This document shows, one piece after another, positions 17,510 through 26,548 of a stretch of DNA of 64,000 nucleotides. Under the pieces are notes generated by a model, which was not told where the DNA came from, ran no database searches, and worked only from the letters and a program-made list of their open reading frames with translations. This stretch comes from Planctomycetota bacterium (GTDB taxonomy: Bacteria > Planctomycetota > UBA11346), in assembly GCA_016745075.1 (NCBI GenBank), contig JADGDD010000001.1, positions 993,125 to 1,057,124 on the forward strand, written 5' to 3'. A program made the translations under genes and the position numbers. Positions within the stretch are counted from its first letter, which is position 1. Each line of letters opens with the position of its first letter.

Positions 17510-20443
17510 TTATTTTTTTTCTGTCGGAATAATTTCGGTCAAAACCCAAATATCTTCACCGGCAATTTTCTTAAGGACAAACCGATAGGTCATTGGTAAA
17601 TCCTCTGCTGGATAGGTATCAAAGCCATTGCGTAATACTGTTTCCACTTGTGCTTTATCGTTTATACGCTCACAAGATGTAAGCGTGTGAGTAAACACTA
17701 AATTCTTTAAGGATTGTAATTGCTCCAAGCGGCCAAGATAAGCACTATCAGCAATAAGCATGTTAATATTTTTGCCGTCTTTCTCTGTATCGGTTTTACC
17801 TGAAAGAACTAGTTCATCAATAAGGCGTAGAGAACTCTTCACGCCTTGATAGGCTTCTTTTTGTGCTAAAAGCTCGGTAATAACAGCAATTTCAGGACGG
17901 TCTTCACCATATTCTTTAGCCAGAAGAGCGAGCTGTTCAGCCCCTGCTAATGGACTTAAACCATCTGATTCTATGACCGTTCGTAATTCGGCAAAACCTG
18001 TAGCAATACTCTTTTCCAATTCTTGAGCAGCTTTCGCTGCCAGCTCTTCGGCTAAACAAGATTCTTTCAAAGCTTGTTGAGCTGTTTCCAAAACGAGAGA
18101 ATTAGGAGATAGTTTTGCAATTTCTTCAACTTGTGCAGTAGCTGCATCCAAATTCTTCTGAGCAAGATAGGTACGTAATAATTGGATCGCTTCTATTTCT
18201 TTACATGCGTGATCCAATGTTTGTGTGACTGCATGCTCTGAATCTAAACGCACTAAGTCAGCAAGTACCAATCGCGCTTCATCCAGCGCATTGCTCTGAC
18301 ATGCAGCACGGCCTTTGAAAAACAACTTATGAATGCGCAATGATTTTTCATTCTCTTTTACAGGTTGAGAATCTGGCATTAACGTGGTCATATGATCAAG
18401 AGCGGCCTGTGCTTCTTCGATGAATGGTGTAGCCAAAGACACATCTTCAACCGTTTTATCAATGGCTTCTGCTAATGCCTCCGTGAAAGCCTTCGCATCA
18501 GTAACGGCTTCTAAACCATGACGAGCATGTTCATTGGGATAAACACGTAGTGATTCAGTATACAAACTGGAAGCTTGTGTATAATCACGACGTACAAGCG
18601 CTTCATCCGCTGCGCTATTCATTTCAAATAATTGGCGGGCTGTATCTTGCAATTCAATCAATACTGGGTTCTCAGCAATATCAACAGAACCATCTTTTAT
18701 TAAGACATCTAAGGCGGCTTGAGCAGCAGTACCATCTCCCAAAGTTAATGCTTCACGGGCTGCCTTCACTTGCTCTGATAATTTCTGCAAAGCTTCTATT
18801 TGTGCACGCAAACGCGGCAGTTCAGCAGAGCCTGGCTGAATACGATCAATAATATCAGCTTGTTCACGCGCCACTGCAGTATTGTTATCTGCCAGTGCCG
18901 AACGAGCGCGTTCAAGAGCATCAGAAACTTGCGCACCATAGAGGCGTTTCTGTAAAGTATTCCAATCTTTACTGGTAACATCTTGCGTTAAATGCTTGGT
19001 AATCATTTCTTGCGCATCCGCAAACCGTTTACCTGTAATCATGTCATAAGCTTGTTGCGCTTCTGCATCTTCTACTGCAACAGGTTGCTCTGAAATTACA
19101 GGGGTATCTGTTAGTCCATCTTGTTCATTATCTGTAATAATGGGTTTTTCCCATGGTTTTTTCGGCGTTTTTCCGAGAACATGCTCGTCTATAATAGCCT
19201 TACCACCAAATTGACTATACCAAACAAATCCACCGCCACCAACAGCAGCGAGCAGCACAGCACTCAGTAAAAGCCCTTTGCCCTTTTTCTCTTTTTTAAA
19301 TTGAGAAGATTTTACAATAGATGCACCAGTGCGCAATAATTCCATATTGCTAAAGGCGTTACCAGGCTCAAGCCCTCGTTGCACTTGTTCTAAATCATTA
19401 ATTAATTCAAGCGCATTTTTATAGCGGTTTTCCTTATCCTTCTGCATGCATTTCATAACAATGGCTTGCATGTGCTCAGGTATTTCACCATTGACCTCTG
19501 TAGGTAACACTGGCTCAGTATGAATATGCTGATAAATGATAGAGGTAGCATCAGATCCAGAAAATGGAACTTGGCCGGTTAATAATTCGTAAAAGACAAC
19601 ACCAAGAGCATAAATATCCGTACGCTGGTCACAAACTTCGCCACGCCCCTGCTCTGGGCTAAAATAGGTCACAGTACCCATAACCGTACCAGCCATGGTC
19701 ATACCTTGGTCTTGGCTCGCTACTCGGACAAGACCGAAATCCATCAATTTAAGATGGCCTTTATCCGTCACCATCATATTACCTGGTTTAATATCGCGGT
19801 GCACAAGATCATGTTCACCAGCGTCAGCAAGGCCTTTGGCTGCCTGTAAGATAAGGTTTAAGCTATCTGAATAAGTCGGGTTCATTCCCTCCTTCAAACG
19901 TTCAGATAAATCTTTCCCTTTTACAAACTCCATCGCAAAATAGGTACTTCCATGAGCTTCGCCATAATGGATAACCTGAACGATATGCGGAGATGATAAT
20001 CGGGCTACTGTTTTCGCTTCTAAGGAGAAACGTTCTTTAAAGTCTGGATCTGAACTGAGGTGAGCAGGTAATACTTTAATAGCAACTTGACGATCAAGGC
20101 TGGTCTGTGTGCATAAAAACACAGCTCCCATACCACCTTGGCCGATTTTTTTCTCAAATCGATAATCGCCCCAGATCTCACCCGGCTGTGGCTCTTTCTC
20201 ACGGGAGCCACTCACTTGACCACCAGCTAGTATAGTTGGGGCCGTCGTTTGTGGGTGGCCGCCACCGGTAGAGCCTCCAGCTGTTGGAGCTGCTGCCATC
20301 GTATCTTCTAATTCATCAGGTGCAGGCATACCAGCAATGGTTGCCCCCATGTCCATATCATCCGGCAGAGAACTGGATGGTTCTTGAGGGAACAGAGTAT
20401 TTTCTTGCCCTGCCGGAGCATGGGAGTCTGTATTGTCATTCAT
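17510..20443 (-). CDS. Membrane Ser/Thr protein kinase (PknB-type)
   Basis: A 977-residue Hanks-type kinase with all catalytic landmarks: glycine loop GQGGMG (101-106), AIKV Lys123, HRDIKPGN (Asp217), DFG (235-237). A disordered Thr/Pro-rich N-terminal tail (1-88) has candidate autophosphorylation sites. One membrane span lies near 390-410, then a ~550-residue helical, TPR/coiled-coil-like extracytoplasmic region. It probably phosphorylates cluster partners in response to a periplasmic cue. It is the only intact kinase of the cluster, which also encodes a degenerate one at 37164-38039. Two hairpins lie between it and the upstream coiled-coil gene. Confidence 0.93.
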   Translation of the reverse strand: MNDNTDSHAPAGQENTLFPQEPSSSLPDDMDMGATIAGMPAPDELEDTMAAAPTAGGSTGGGHPQTTAPTILAGGQVSGSREKEPQPGEIWGDYRFEKKIGQGGMGAVFLCTQTSLDRQVAIKVLPAHLSSDPDFKERFSLEAKTVARLSSPHIVQVIHYGEAHGSTYFAMEFVKGKDLSERLKEGMNPTYSDSLNLILQAAKGLADAGEHDLVHRDIKPGNMMVTDKGHLKLMDFGLVRVASQDQGMTMAGTVMGTVTYFSPEQGRGEVCDQRTDIYALGVVFYELLTGQVPFSGSDATSIIYQHIHTEPVLPTEVNGEIPEHMQAIVMKCMQKDKENRYKNALELINDLEQVQRGLEPGNAFSNMELLRTGASIVKSSQFKKEKKGKGLLLSAVLLAAVGGGGFVWYSQFGGKAIIDEHVLGKTPKKPWEKPIITDNEQDGLTDTPVISEQPVAVEDAEAQQAYDMITGKRFADAQEMITKHLTQDVTSKDWNTLQKRLYGAQVSDALERARSALADNNTAVAREQADIIDRIQPGSAELPRLRAQIEALQKLSEQVKAAREALTLGDGTAAQAALDVLIKDGSVDIAENPVLIELQDTARQLFEMNSAADEALVRRDYTQASSLYTESLRVYPNEHARHGLEAVTDAKAFTEALAEAIDKTVEDVSLATPFIEEAQAALDHMTTLMPDSQPVKENEKSLRIHKLFFKGRAACQSNALDEARLVLADLVRLDSEHAVTQTLDHACKEIEAIQLLRTYLAQKNLDAATAQVEEIAKLSPNSLVLETAQQALKESCLAEELAAKAAQELEKSIATGFAELRTVIESDGLSPLAGAEQLALLAKEYGEDRPEIAVITELLAQKEAYQGVKSSLRLIDELVLSGKTDTEKDGKNINMLIADSAYLGRLEQLQSLKNLVFTHTLTSCERINDKAQVETVLRNGFDTYPAEDLPMTYRFVLKKIAGEDIWVLTEIIPTEKK

Positions 20444-20521
20444 AAGATAAGCACCAATGGGGATTCTGTATTGTTTCGCGTAAGGTCAACCGGAAGACCT
20501 TCGCCGACCCGTCTCTACAAC

Positions 20522-20592
20522 GATACCGTTGACTGAACCAGCCAACGGTATCAAACAAATCAAATTGCATAGGTTAAATCATCTTAACCTAT
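20522..20592 (-). other. Two tandem intergenic hairpins
   Basis: In the 163-bp gap between the coiled-coil gene and the membrane kinase gene there are two good inverted repeats: GATACCGTTG/CAACGGTATC (20522-20531 with 20543-20552) and ATAGGTTAA/TTAACCTAT (20569-20577 with 20584-20592). Neither is followed by a T-run on the minus strand, so they are unlikely to be simple terminators. They may set transcript processing or relative expression. Confidence 0.5.
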
Positions 20593-20606
20593 TTGATGAA
20601 AATCAC

Positions 20607-21317
20607 TTACAATGCTTGCTGAATGCTGCGCAACTCATGGCGATAATGGCGAATAGCAACAGAGTGCTCCAGCAAGTCTAAACAAGAATAGATCGTCCCT
20701 TGTTCCTTATCCATGATAGCAGAGACACCTTCATCTAAGGCTCGTTTAGAGCCTTCTATGCCAAGTTTGATGTCAGAAACGCGTATACCCAGCTCATCTT
20801 GCACCGAACCACTGAGTTGCTCACAAATACGTAAGTCATCAGAAACATCTGGATTCTCAACTGCGGTAATTGTTTCAAGTCCAGACTTGTAGCGGTCGAG
20901 CATAGCCTGAAGACGCGCCACTTCTTGTTCAAGGAAAGCTGCACGAGCACGAGCATCGTCTGAATCAAGTATCGTCTGTAGTTTATCAATCTGCCCCTGC
21001 ATATCCAAACGTGCAGCATCAACAGCCTGTTTTTTGTCATCTTCTGACTGAGCGTTTTGTGACTCCAGTTCACGAATCCGTTCTTGTAGAGCACGTTCAC
21101 GCTCTGCAAATTCAGCACGCAACGCCTCTTCGCGTTTCTTCAGTTCCTCTTCATCGGTACCGCCATATTGATCGAGAGCACTCGTCACAAACCCACGCAA
21201 TTCTGCAAGAGAGATGATACGAGCGGATCCTTTTATATTATTACCGGTAATAGTCCGTGCTCTATCGAGAATGCTCTCGGTTTCTGATGCAATAACAGAA
21301 GAAATATCAGTGGCCAT
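20607..21317 (-). CDS. Coiled-coil protein of unknown function
   Basis: A 236-residue soluble protein. Residues about 55-145 are strongly heptad-like and rich in Glu, Arg, Ala and Gln, predicting a long coiled coil; the C-terminal ~75 residues look globular and helical. There is no signal peptide or membrane span. It has an AAGGAG site before the ATG. It sits between the GAP1-N-like gene and the membrane kinase gene, so a scaffolding role in the cluster is a reasonable inference. No family recognised. Confidence 0.72.
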   Translation of the reverse strand: MATDISSVIASETESILDRARTITGNNIKGSARIISLAELRGFVTSALDQYGGTDEEELKKREEALRAEFAERERALQERIRELESQNAQSEDDKKQAVDAARLDMQGQIDKLQTILDSDDARARAAFLEQEVARLQAMLDRYKSGLETITAVENPDVSDDLRICEQLSGSVQDELGIRVSDIKLGIEGSKRALDEGVSAIMDKEQGTIYSCLDLLEHSVAIRHYRHELRSIQQAL

Positions 21318-21357
21318 AATTGGGCTCCTTATTAGAACGGTTTAGAGAACAGCCTGT

Positions 21358-22410
21358 TTACAAAACAATGCCATAGTGTTCCAGAAATGTAAAAAATGTC
21401 GTTAACGCTTCCGCGCTTGTTAATTTATTGAGATACTCTTCACAATCATCAGCCAACGCAGGTTCACTTAACATACCTGCTGTTTCTAGCCATTTTCGCA
21501 AAACATGCTGAAGTACTGCCGAACCACCAAGCCCCATCAATACACGGGCTAATTCAGGAAAATGTTCGTTAACAAGAGGAAAACCAGCAGGATCTAAGCA
21601 CACCCGTTTTTCTAAAACTAAACGGAATAAATCATGCGTCCCCTCGCCTTCAACAAGTTGGCGTAACGATAAATGCCGAAAGAGAAATAAGAAGAGATGT
21701 GGTTGTTCGGCTTCGAGGAAAATATCTAAGATACAACGACTGGAAGATGGTAATAAAATAGATGAATCCATATCACATTGTCGAGTCATCTCATTAACAA
21801 TATGGACGCTTGGTAAATCATAATTATCGAGCGGATGCTGTAAAGAACTCACATGAAAATCAACGCCATGAATTGTTGCTAAACATGAACCAGGACGAAT
21901 TGTCTCAAGTAAAGAATCAATGTCTTTAATTAAACAGGTTTCTGGCTCTTCTGCATGCATAACCGACTCATAAAAAGCCAGTAAGAAATCTACGGTATCA
22001 CCTTGTAAAGCTGCTCCAAATTGCTGCGGGTGCGGCATATGTTCACGAAGATTTAATTGATCAAGATCAGTAACCAAGCGATGTTCAAGTGCTGGGTCTT
22101 CATGGTCTAAGCGCTCTAAGCAGGCAAGTTTCAAGAAAAATGGTGAAAAAACGGGTGGCTCGTTAGCCGATTCAAAAACAACCTGATGAACGAGTGTTCG
22201 TGGGCGACGAACATGATCAACCCCATTAGCCAAAACAAAAGTTGCTATCCAAAGACCATCTCGACGTATACAATCAAAACGCCCAACTTCACTATAGCAA
22301 GCTTGGGCACGCCTATCTAAAACACCACGAACAGACTCAAGCCACGGACTACAATGAACCGTTTTATAACCGCCAATAGAGGTATAACAGTGATGCCCTA
22401 GACGTTTCAT
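21358..22410 (-). CDS. GTPase-associated GAP1-N-like protein
   Basis: A 350-residue protein. Its first ~130 residues follow the pattern of the GAP1-N domain: a Y-x-S-I-G-G-Y-K-T-V opening, S-P-W-L-x-S, then R-R, a Y, and V-H-Q-V-V near residue 75. GAP1 proteins are known companions of double-GTPase (DO-GTPase) proteins in bacterial conflict-type gene neighbourhoods. The remainder is helical and unassigned. Its start overlaps the stop of the upstream GTPase gene by 4 nt (ATGA), which supports a working pair. The domain call is from memory of the family pattern. Confidence 0.55.
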   Translation of the reverse strand: MKRLGHHCYTSIGGYKTVHCSPWLESVRGVLDRRAQACYSEVGRFDCIRRDGLWIATFVLANGVDHVRRPRTLVHQVVFESANEPPVFSPFFLKLACLERLDHEDPALEHRLVTDLDQLNLREHMPHPQQFGAALQGDTVDFLLAFYESVMHAEEPETCLIKDIDSLLETIRPGSCLATIHGVDFHVSSLQHPLDNYDLPSVHIVNEMTRQCDMDSSILLPSSSRCILDIFLEAEQPHLFLFLFRHLSLRQLVEGEGTHDLFRLVLEKRVCLDPAGFPLVNEHFPELARVLMGLGGSAVLQHVLRKWLETAGMLSEPALADDCEEYLNKLTSAEALTTFFTFLEHYGIVL

Positions 22411-25109
22411 AGATCACCGTCATATTCATCATCATGACCATTAATGCGCTCCTCATGTAGCAACATATCAAACAATGGTTCAATAATATTGACGGGAGTG
22501 AAACTATTACCAGGCCCAGGTGCATATTGATCACCACGCTGCACACTATACCCAATAGCTGTGGTATTATAACAGTTTACAAAACCATCAAGCAACTGCG
22601 TATATGATTCCAATGTTTTTATATGCACATGACAGGTTGGTAATTTGAACTTGGGATAGTCCTCTGGTGGATACACAGATGGATGGCGGTCTGACTTGGT
22701 CACAACCAATGAGACATAACGCAAGAAACGCATGCGGTCACTTACATCGCTACGAGATGCTTGATCCAAAAATGCTTCATGAATAGGTTCTTTTATACCC
22801 AAAGATGCGGACACCCGCGCTATAAGATCTTTCCGTTCTTGCCTGCTGGTTTGGCGTATTTTCAAACGTGCTGATACCGCAACGGTAAAAATGGCTTGGT
22901 CTCGATAGCTTGCAATGAGGCTTTTATAATACTGCATGAAATTGACGACAGTACGACCGTGCTCAGCAAAAAGTTCGTCTGCCTTTTGTTGAAATTCTGG
23001 TTTTACCGACCGAAGAATGGCCTCTAATTCATCGATAATACGTTTATGCTTGGCCACAACATCCGCAACACCTGCATGTGAAGCAGGAGCGTTTGTTAAA
23101 GCTTGGTCTAATTCACGCAAGTCCTCAGCCAATTGCTGACGAGCTTGTTTATGACGTTCATCTTGATTTTCCTGCGAAGTCGCCAAAGCAATGGCATCAT
23201 CAATATTTATTTGTTCCTCACTCTTAGCATCCAGCTCTGCGTCTTGATTTGCAAACACATTAACTTTTGCTTCTAATGCCTGAGCCGCACGTACTTCAAT
23301 ACTTTCTTTAAAGACACGGAAAATATGATGATATTGTTGATCTGAATCTGCTGATTCTGGATCAACAAGGATAAGCACCCCAGTTGCTCTATTTAAGAGT
23401 TTATACAACACACGATGCAGTGCTGACTCTAATTGTTTCTCACTACGAAGACTTGCAATTTTTCCGAGTAACTCTTGAAAATCTTCCCCCGATGTTTCCA
23501 TGGTAATAATATTACCAACGGTCACACCTTCGCGCAAAATTTCTGTTGCAAGGAAATGTGAATGGGCATGCGCTTCGTTACCACTCTCTCGAACAGTAGC
23601 AGGAACCCAAGTGCTATTCATGAGATAATCTTCATAATTACGAGAACTGTAATCAAAAGTTAAATCACGAACTCGGCGGCGTAAAATCTCTCGATCTTCT
23701 TCAGACGCACTCTCTCCCCAGTATTTATCAATGAGAGAGTCCACTTGAATTGAACGAGTGGTAACGTCTTCATACGGAAAGTGATATTTTGATTGGCCTT
23801 TAGCCAGCATATCTCCGAGCATCGTTAAATATGTGGATTTCCCTGACCCTGCTAAACCAAAAACGAGAATAACCGGAGAAACACTACCATCTTCTGCTTC
23901 AATTAACGATTGTAGAAGAAACTCATAAGCAAGCTCAATTTCACTATCTATGTCTTCTGGACGATGTGATAATCGAGTTACACCACCCGCAGCAGCCTCT
24001 ACTGGCTCAGAAGAGAAATCATTAGTAGGTACGACCTCTTCTTCTATCGCAGGCGCTGAGTCTGGTTTTGGCTCAGGTGTTTTATTAAAAGCTGCCATCA
24101 AATTTGGAACTGGCTTTTTTTCTGTAGGTAGTACTGGATCTGACTGTACCACTGGTACCGGCTCTGGTTCGGTGACTGGGGTCGGTGCAATTGGTGCTGG
24201 TTCTATCACGGGCGCTGGTTCAGGAGAAGAAACCGGTGCCTCTAACTCTGATGCAGAAATAGCAACAGATGCAGGTGAAAGAGTATTTTCGCTACTTACG
24301 GGGTCTGCATCTGGCAACACAACCGGTTCGCATTCTTCTTCCGTTTTGCGAATTAAACGAGTCGAACGTGCATCTGTTGGCTCCACATCAAAACCCCAAG
24401 GGTCTGATGATGCAGCGGGCTCTACATCTACCGCATCAACAACGTCACCATTAACGTTCGTAATTCGAGTTGGGTCATCGTTACCTGTAGAAAGTTCAGC
24501 TACACGAGTAGGCGCATCACCACCATCATAAGCAGCAGCCGCTTCCTCTAATTCACCAACAATAAGAGGGGCATTTTCATCAACAGCGGCCGTTGCCACT
24601 AACAACTCTGATTGAACAGCTTCATCTAATCCGACTTCATCGTTCTCTGGAGCTGGCGGGATAAACATGGAAAGCCCAAGGCCTTCATCTATCGGTTTCT
24701 GCGGGGCGATTGTTTTCATGCGTGGTTGCATAATCGTTGGACAATCACTTTTAATGCACACTTCAAAGGCAGGAGTTTGTACTAAAGATTTATTACCGCA
24801 GGTTGTACATTTTGTGATAGAATCAGCATGAGATTTACAAGATCGGTTTAAACAAAATGATGTACCATCTATAGAAACGACAGAAATAAGACGGCATTCT
24901 GGACATTTTTTCCGCAACATACCATAGGTTGAACACGTTTTGGTAACGCAACTTCCTTTAGATATACTAAAGCTGTGTTTTCGACAATGACCACAATAAT
25001 AAAAATGGCGGCCACCTGGACAGTCTGGATTATCACATACCGTATTTAATCGGCTGTGAACAACCATATTCGAGTTACAGGCACTACAAATAACTGTTTG
25101 CTGAGACAT
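22407..25109 (-). CDS. Zinc-ribbon double-GTPase-type (DO-GTPase-like) protein
   Basis: A 900-residue protein. Residues 1-120 hold several CxxC pairs that form zinc ribbons. A long acidic, Pro/Thr-rich linker (130-390) repeats short T-R-[VIL] motifs four times and contains one DPWGF. The GTPase domain has G1 GLAGSGKST (about 416-424), a G3-like TSGED near 538 and G4 TKSD near 803. A ~250-residue insertion with a coiled coil separates G3 from G4. This is the layout expected of DO-GTPase2-like proteins. Start chosen at ATG 25109, which overlaps the preceding stop as TAATG; an in-frame upstream ATG at 25151 would lie inside the previous gene. Confidence 0.68.
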   Translation of the reverse strand: MSQQTVICSACNSNMVVHSRLNTVCDNPDCPGGRHFYYCGHCRKHSFSISKGSCVTKTCSTYGMLRKKCPECRLISVVSIDGTSFCLNRSCKSHADSITKCTTCGNKSLVQTPAFEVCIKSDCPTIMQPRMKTIAPQKPIDEGLGLSMFIPPAPENDEVGLDEAVQSELLVATAAVDENAPLIVGELEEAAAAYDGGDAPTRVAELSTGNDDPTRITNVNGDVVDAVDVEPAASSDPWGFDVEPTDARSTRLIRKTEEECEPVVLPDADPVSSENTLSPASVAISASELEAPVSSPEPAPVIEPAPIAPTPVTEPEPVPVVQSDPVLPTEKKPVPNLMAAFNKTPEPKPDSAPAIEEEVVPTNDFSSEPVEAAAGGVTRLSHRPEDIDSEIELAYEFLLQSLIEAEDGSVSPVILVFGLAGSGKSTYLTMLGDMLAKGQSKYHFPYEDVTTRSIQVDSLIDKYWGESASEEDREILRRRVRDLTFDYSSRNYEDYLMNSTWVPATVRESGNEAHAHSHFLATEILREGVTVGNIITMETSGEDFQELLGKIASLRSEKQLESALHRVLYKLLNRATGVLILVDPESADSDQQYHHIFRVFKESIEVRAAQALEAKVNVFANQDAELDAKSEEQINIDDAIALATSQENQDERHKQARQQLAEDLRELDQALTNAPASHAGVADVVAKHKRIIDELEAILRSVKPEFQQKADELFAEHGRTVVNFMQYYKSLIASYRDQAIFTVAVSARLKIRQTSRQERKDLIARVSASLGIKEPIHEAFLDQASRSDVSDRMRFLRYVSLVVTKSDRHPSVYPPEDYPKFKLPTCHVHIKTLESYTQLLDGFVNCYNTTAIGYSVQRGDQYAPGPGNSFTPVNIIEPLFDMLLHEERINGHDDEYDGDL

Positions 25110-26539
25110 TACATAGCCCCCGCAGGACTGGCAACACAACGAAAACCACATTCAGCATAACCACGTAATGGACTAAGCGCATAACGTCGCGTAACCGTTC
25201 CGGCACCACCAAGTTGATCTGGAGCACCACGGACACTAAAATACCGGCAATTTAAATCATTGCATTCAATGTAATCATACAGAGTTTCATCTTCTTCTGA
25301 TCGACGAACCGCCGTTGCTTGTTCAAAACGGTTATACTTACTTTCCAATTCGTTGTACCGCTCACGCGTCCATTGCCAACCAAACCCGATGCCCTGATAA
25401 AGGGTACCGCCTGTTGCAACCGTCCGACTGGTTTCCTTCATAAGATCTTGGTAAGCGCCCACTCGCGCCTCCAAAGATTTTACGCTGGAACCATCACGGC
25501 TAAACCAGAAATTAAAGTCTTTTACATTATGTCCCTGCCATGGGAAAATATGTTTCGCGTCTTTATTTAAATTTGTCACAGAGGTATCCCAGCCAAAAGC
25601 TTTTTCATATTCTGCTTCACTTGGCAGAATAACTGGCTCATTAGTCACTAATCGCAACCAAGCCGCAAAGGCTGCTGCTTCATAAAGACTCACACCACAC
25701 ACTGGAAGTTCATCCCATGGCATTTTTGTTTGGAATAAACTTGGAGCTGCTTTCTTTTGACTACTATCGTCGGCCCAATTCATCGGCCGAAAACAATCTG
25801 ACACAGCAAATACAGTCGTCTCATTTCTTGTTATATGAAAACGCAAACGGCGTAATAAAACGATTAACGGCACTTGGTTTGCCACTGCTGGGGCAAGAGG
25901 AGATTCCGCCTCTTTTAAAACCATCTCAAGATCTTTCAAATAGGCTGCGGGGGTATCTTCCCCCTCTGCCAAAGCTTTTTCTTCGCCACGTTCAAGAGTG
26001 GTGTCATCTGTCCAAATAACATGTGCTAGACCACGACGAAGCATCGCAAACACACGAATCACAGCGAGCGATAATTCATTGTAACCAGATTCTGAGAGTG
26101 GAACGTGATGTCCAAGCAATAAACGTTGGCATTCAAAAGAATAGCTACGAATCAGTGCATCAATAGCTGTCTGACATGTCGTATAACTTTCTATTTCATT
26201 TTTCCCCGGAGTTGGTGTTGGCACCCGCACATCACCAAGTGGGTAGAGCTGCCATAAATAATCCCATAAACGAATATCTTCAACCAACAACTGCTCTGGA
26301 TTATCTGGAGCAACGGCCTTCCAGAATGTTTGATATTGGCCATTCGTGACCTGCTTCGGCATTATCCGATATTCCGGCAAAGACACCCAAATAGGCGGGG
26401 TACTATCAAGTACTGCACCCAAGCCGAGATTACGCTTACTATCTTCGGCCCGTAATACTGGGTCAATAGCCGCGTAGCTGGCCCCAAGTAAAAAAGGGCC
26501 TTCCGGTATCGTTATCATTTCGTCTACATACGATTGCAT
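25109..26539 (-). CDS. Formylglycine-generating-enzyme-like (SUMF1/EgtB-fold) protein
   Basis: A 476-residue protein with the FGE-sulfatase fold: IPEGPFLLGASY (about 9-20) at the start, M-P-K-Q-V-T-N-G-Q-Y for the 'V-T-x-x-Q-Y' element, PVCGVSLYEAAAFAAWLR with ILPSEAEYEKA in the middle, and GYAECGFRC at the end. A ~150-residue helical insertion lies between the first and middle motifs. Such proteins act as sulfatase activators, but in signalling and conflict clusters they often serve as binding modules (lectin-like or effector). No sulfatase is near, so I favour the second role. No export signal. Confidence 0.8.
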   Translation of the reverse strand: MQSYVDEMITIPEGPFLLGASYAAIDPVLRAEDSKRNLGLGAVLDSTPPIWVSLPEYRIMPKQVTNGQYQTFWKAVAPDNPEQLLVEDIRLWDYLWQLYPLGDVRVPTPTPGKNEIESYTTCQTAIDALIRSYSFECQRLLLGHHVPLSESGYNELSLAVIRVFAMLRRGLAHVIWTDDTTLERGEEKALAEGEDTPAAYLKDLEMVLKEAESPLAPAVANQVPLIVLLRRLRFHITRNETTVFAVSDCFRPMNWADDSSQKKAAPSLFQTKMPWDELPVCGVSLYEAAAFAAWLRLVTNEPVILPSEAEYEKAFGWDTSVTNLNKDAKHIFPWQGHNVKDFNFWFSRDGSSVKSLEARVGAYQDLMKETSRTVATGGTLYQGIGFGWQWTRERYNELESKYNRFEQATAVRRSEEDETLYDYIECNDLNCRYFSVRGAPDQLGGAGTVTRRYALSPLRGYAECGFRCVASPAGAM

Positions 26540-26548
26540 AAATATCAG

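Noticed and set aside
20522..20552. Rho-independent terminator inside the cluster
   Set aside because: Good stem but no T-run on either strand.
23950..24531. Plus-strand frame of 193 codons rich in Ser, Gly and Thr
   Set aside because: It is antisense to the low-complexity linker of the zinc-ribbon GTPase gene; composition comes from that linker.
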